Part shown: in pieces, positions 41,045 to 64,000 of the stretch
Position numbering within the stretch: position 1 is the first letter of the stretch
Layout: each line of letters begins with the position of its first letter
Source: Ovis canadensis
Taxonomy: Eukaryota > Chordata > Mammalia > Artiodactyla > Bovidae
Assembly: GCF_042477335.2 (NCBI RefSeq)
Contig: NC_091255.1
Span: 36,186,501-36,250,500 of the forward strand
Reading direction: 5' to 3'
Length of the DNA stretch: 64,000 nt
Position numbers and translations under genes: made by a program
Notes under the pieces: model-generated
What the model saw: only the letters and a program-made list of their open reading frames with translations
Databases searched by the model: none
Told to the model about the DNA's origin: nothing

Positions 41045-41262
41045 GAAAAATACCTTTTTTTTTGTAAGAGTGCAAGATTTATTCATATTAGAAAACCAGC
41101 ATAACTCACTACATTAACTAATGGAGAAAAAAATTATAGGCTATTTAAGTATTTTATTAACTTTTTATTTTATATTGCAGTAACAGCCACTTAACAATGT
41201 TGTGATAGTTTCAGGTACACAGCAAAATCACTCAGCCATACCTAATACCTATGTTTTTTGTA
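41045..41262 (-). mobile_element. L1 3' region fragment (tentative)
   Basis: AACAATGTTGTGATAGTTTC, then AGGTACACAGCAAAATCACT, resembles the ruminant L1 3' region in reverse. Low certainty. Confidence 0.4.
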
Positions 41263-41278
41263 TCGACCCCTTGAGTCT

Positions 41279-41477
41279 AGTGGAGAAGGCAATGACACCC
41301 CACTCCAGCACTCTTGCCTGCAAAATCCCATGGATGGAGGAGCCTGGTAGGCTGCAGTCCATGGGGTCGCAAAACCCACTCCAGTGTTCTTGCCTGGAGA
41401 ATCCCAGGGATGGGGGAGCCTGGTGGGCTTCTGTCTATGGGGTCGCACAGAGTCAGACACGACTGAAGCAGCAGCAG
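41279..41477 (+). mobile_element. Bov-A2 SINE (dimer) with target-site duplication
   Basis: Two A monomers (each CCACTCCAG... to CCATGGGGTCGC or TATGGGGTCGC) end in GACTGAAGCAGCAGCAG. The flanks share CTTGAGTCT at 41270-41278 and 41478-41486. It lies downstream of ALOXE3. Confidence 0.9.
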
Positions 41478-41710
41478 CTTGAGTCTGGATACTCTCACCT
41501 CCTGATGGATGACACACTCTGTCTGGGAGGTGAAGGAATGTAGGGCCTGGCTAGGTAATGGGTTCAGCTGGGAGGCTTCCTGTCTCCAGAGCAGCTATTC
41601 TAGGGACTCACTGTGGCTCCTTCTTTCTCTCATCTCTGAATACTCCACTTATCTACATACACACAGGTACAAAAAGAAAAATGAAATGGGAGCCAAGTAT
41701 ACTGATTTTG

Positions 41711-41938
41711 GGGCTTCCCAGGAGTTGCTAGGGGTAAAGAACCAGCCTGCCAATGCAGGAAGTGTAAGAAACATGGGTTCAATTCCTGGGTGGGGAGGAT
41801 CTCCTGGAGGAGGGCATGGCAACACACTAGTATTCTCTAGTATTGTTAGAGAATCCCCATGGACAGAGGAGCCTGGCCGGCTACAGTTCATAGGGTCCAA
41901 AAGAGTCGGACACAACTGAAGCGACTTAGCATGCATAC
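41711..41938 (+). mobile_element. Bov-tA SINE
   Basis: GGGGCTTCCCAGGAGTTGCT head, a diverged middle with a short internal duplication (TAGTATTCTCTAGTATTGTT), and an AGTCGGACACAACTGAAGCG end. It abuts the candidate ALOXE3 polyadenylation signal. Confidence 0.85.
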
Positions 41939-41943
41939 TAATT

Positions 41944-41949
41944 TTTATT
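41944..41949 (-). promoter_or_regulatory. ALOXE3: Candidate ALOXE3 polyadenylation signal
   Basis: TTTATT on plus reads AATAAA on the gene strand, 712 bases after the ALOXE3 stop. It is the first such hexamer I noticed downstream. The 3' UTR would then contain the (AC)n at 42025-42052. Confidence 0.5.
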
Positions 41950-42020
41950 GAAGTTTCTGGGCTTAAGGACAGAAAGTGGGTGGTGGAGGATAGTTGGGAT
42001 AGGAAAGAGTTGGGGAGAGA

Positions 42021-42024
<4 letters not shown>

Positions 42025-42052
<28 letters not shown>
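42025..42052. repeat. (AC)14 microsatellite downstream of ALOXE3
   Basis: Fourteen uninterrupted AC units, probably within the ALOXE3 3' UTR. Confidence 0.95.
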
Positions 42053-42660
42053 TCAAGCCAGGAAGCTTGGCGCTGAGAACTACAGTTAGAGGTACAGGTA
42101 AGCTGGGCTCTAACTCTAATCCTCCCGGTAAAGATGCGGGGGTCAAAGTGGACCACGTGGCAGATCCAGAGCACACATCCTTCCTTGTCCAGTTTCCAGG
42201 TTCTTCCAAAGGAGGAAGTTGGATTGGGTTGGTCCTAGGATGGGAGGAAGGTGGAAAGAGAGGTGAAGTAGGAAAAAGAATTTTGGAATGAGAGAGGACT
42301 GGGAAGACGGGCTCAGAATCCCAAGCTGAGCCTGATGGGAGGAGGTAGATTTTTCATAGAAGATGGGGAATAGGCTAGGCTTTCACAGGAGGCTGTCCAA
42401 AGGAGGACAAGGGGTGATGGAGACCCTTCTTTTCGAAGGGCCTGTTGTGCGTTTGACTTCAGTCAGCAGATTCTCATCGCGGACACTGCCGGACTGGTCC
42501 CTCCCAGCTCAGGGCCCAGTTCATGTGATGCTAGAGCCATCGTGGGTACAAAACGTGTCGAGAAAGTGCAGGCTGATCAAGAACAAAGAGGACAGAAGGG
42601 CCTGGAGGATCCTGAGAAGCTGGCCCTTCTCACACTAGCGCTAGAGGTAAGAGGAGGGGG

Positions 42661-62408
<19,748 letters not shown>

Positions 62409-62801
62409 GATGGGAGGAAAGAAGGGATGCCCCAGCAGCTGGCCTGGAGGAGGTGAGCCACGGACCAGGCAGGGCTGGGCTCCTGGGCTGCCGACCGCGG
62501 GGCCTGGTTGGGCAGGATGGGCCTTTGAGGAAAAGCCCAGCTCTCTCTGGGATGCTCTAGGGCCCACTTGCTGGCTCTCTGTCTCCAGAAACTCTCTGTC
62601 CTTGCTAGCTGCAGGCTGGCTCTTCCACCCACAGCCTTTCTCCCTACTAGTTGCTTGTTCGCCTCTGGCAAAACCGGTCCCTCTGACTGGCAGGACCAGG
62701 TTCACCCAGATAGCTATCAGGAGCCCAAGTCCTACTGGGAAGGGAGGGACCAGATGCCGGAGGGAGACAGACATTAGGTGACACCTGCATGATTGGGACA
62801 T
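62409..62801 (-). CDS. ALOXE3: Possible in-frame N-terminal extension of ALOXE3 (131 codons)
   Basis: Upstream of the ALOXE3 start at 62408 the same frame has no stop back to an ATG at 62801. That adds 131 residues beginning [10 protein letters not shown], with a hydrophobic stretch [19 protein letters not shown] and a proline- and glycine-rich end. I recall a human ALOXE3 isoform of 843 residues, 132 longer than the 711-residue form, so this may be its counterpart. The composition is not obviously protein-like and there is no transcript evidence in the window. It could equally be 5' UTR. Confidence 0.4.
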
Positions 62802-63584
62802 TGATCTGTTCCTGGTCAGAAGTCAACTGATGCCCTGTCCGCCCACTCCTTAACCTCCTGGAAAACCTTTCCTTCTCTCTCTCCGTCAGAACTGGGCACA
62901 GGGCACCCACATTCCTAACTGTGAATCATCCATGTGAATCACTATACACAAGTGAGCCATAAATCACACGTGATTAGAGCCACACGCGAGTCAAACATGC
63001 ATCTCTGCACATGGCGTAGGGGTCATAAACAACCCTCCTGTCGCCTCCTGAAGTTGGTACCCTCCTCACCCCCAACCCGGCCCTGTGGGTCCCGGATCTA
63101 TGGCACGGCGGAACTCAGTGCCTCTCCCTTGGAATGTGGCCGATCTGGGGACCGAAGCGGTCTCCGGGAGCACAGCATCTGAAGGCCTCATGTGGCATTC
63201 TTTTCTCTCCGCGGCCCGCCCTTGGCTTTGGGGCGGTAGGCAGGGTACCTGGGCGGTAGGCCCAGGTACGTGGGGTGCCTGGGATCTAGGTCATCGGACT
63301 GGGAAGAAACCTCTCCCAGAGGGAAGCCCTCTGCGGAAGCGCCCCCGCGCGGCCGTGCCAACGCCGCACCCACCCAGCTTCCGCGGCGCTTAGGCTCTAG
63401 CGTCCTAACACTTGCTATGCTGAGGGGGGTTCGTTAAAAAGCAATCATCGGTAACTGGCTTCACCAGCTTTCTCTCGGTTTCTTCTGGAGTCCCTTGCGT
63501 ACACACAATACTCGCGCTTCGCTGTGCGAATGAATTTCGTCAATACAAAACTCTTATAGAAAGTAGAACAGAAAATAAGGGAGA
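62802..63584. other. 5' flank of ALOXE3 up to tRNA-Lys, CpG-rich part
   Basis: No protein gene was seen. Bases 63060-63420 are rich in CG, including TTCCGCGGCGCTTAGG and CCCCGCGCGGCC, and hold a small direct repeat, GGGCGGTAGGC, near 63232 and 63253. It is a candidate shared promoter or insulator block between divergently placed ALOXE3 (-) and the tRNA gene (+). Confidence 0.45.
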
Positions 63585-63657
63585 GCCCGGATAGCTCAGT
63601 CGGTAGAGCATCAGACTTTTAATCTGAGGGTCCAGGGTTCAAGTCCCTGTTCGGGCG
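63585..63657 (+). tRNA. TRNAK-UUU: tRNA-Lys (anticodon UUU)
   Basis: A 73-nt cloverleaf without intron. The acceptor GCCCGGA pairs with TTCGGGC (63650-63656), discriminator G 63657. D arm GCTC...GAGC. Anticodon stem TCAGA/TCTGA with loop CTTTTAA, anticodon TTT at 63618-63620. Box A is TAGCTCAGTCGG and box B is GGTTCAAGTCC (63636-63646); both are perfect, so it should be transcribed by Pol III. As far as I can recall the sequence equals human tRNA-Lys3. In human a tRNA gene cluster sits in the same place, between ALOXE3 and HES7. Confidence 0.98.
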
Positions 63658-63662
63658 ATTGC

Positions 63663-63667
63663 TTTTT
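63663..63667 (+). terminator. Pol III terminator of tRNA-Lys
   Basis: TTTTT five bases after the mature 3' end. Confidence 0.9.
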
Positions 63668-64000
63668 CACTATTCGTTGGTGCACGACAATCTATGGATT
63701 TTTCAGTACCGTCAATATTTGTATTCCTTCGAACATACATAACAGAGGAAAAGAATAACGCAAGTTTGTTAGATGGTGTTAAGAGGGAACGAAATTAAAG
63801 TGCGTCAGGGTTTTATTCAGAAGGCAGAAGGAATGACAGTGGAGTGAGAGCAGAGATGTTTTAGAGCCATACGTGTGAATTTAATTTTACTAGGAGCCAC
63901 ACATTAGAAAGAGTACAAAGAAATAGGTGAAATTATTTTTTGAAATTAATTTTAGTAAGAATTTATGTAACCCAAAATATCCTCTTATTTTATCATGTAA
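63668..64000. other. AT-rich flank after tRNA-Lys
   Basis: I see no gene, long frame or nameable repeat in these bases. The base composition changes sharply from the CG-rich block before the tRNA gene. Confidence 0.5.

Overview
The window is vertebrate, and specifically ruminant, nuclear DNA. Four BovB (RTE-type) LINE copies, Bov-tA and Bov-A2 SINEs, CHR-type SINEs and a ruminant-type L1 3' end are spread between and inside intron-rich mammalian genes. The gene content and order match the epidermal lipoxygenase cluster of human 17p13.1. From recollection this corresponds to cattle chromosome 19; the species cannot be fixed from the sequence alone.

Layout. 1-7164 (+): the last eleven coding exons of ALOX15B; its first three exons lie upstream of the window. 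7165-11952: 3' flank and intergenic DNA with a BovB fragment, an old L1 fragment, a full-length RPS27 retrocopy with perfect target-site duplications, and a CHR SINE. 11953-21185 (+): an intron-containing, heavily damaged lipoxygenase pseudogene, an extra paralogue of the cluster. 21320-32320 (-): complete ALOX12B, 15 coding exons, 699 residues, tail to tail with the pseudogene. 32321-42660: intergenic DNA dense in SINEs and BovB, including a copy whose reverse-transcriptase frame is almost intact. 42661-62408 (-): complete ALOXE3, 15 coding exons, 711 residues, with a possible in-frame N-terminal extension to 62801. 63585-63657 (+): tRNA-Lys(UUU) with a Pol III terminator, followed by AT-rich DNA to the end.

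How the genes work together (established knowledge). ALOX12B (12R-lipoxygenase) oxygenates linoleate esterified in skin omega-hydroxyceramides. ALOXE3 (eLOX3, a hydroperoxide isomerase) converts that hydroperoxide to an epoxyalcohol. Both steps are needed for the corneocyte lipid envelope, and loss of either causes ichthyosis in humans. ALOX15B is a 15S-lipoxygenase of skin, prostate and macrophages. The sequence shows the expected stereochemical residue in each: Gly in ALOX12B, Ala in ALOXE3 and ALOX15B. The pseudogene also has Gly there.

I found no CRISPR array, bacterial operon or wholly new system. The most interesting points are the lost fourth lipoxygenase, GT-type and GGT-type microsatellites directly against splice donors of ALOX12B and ALOXE3, a CpG-rich ALOX12B intron with two CTCF-like motifs, the ALOXE3 N-terminal extension, and a SINE that carries pieces copied from nearby sequence.
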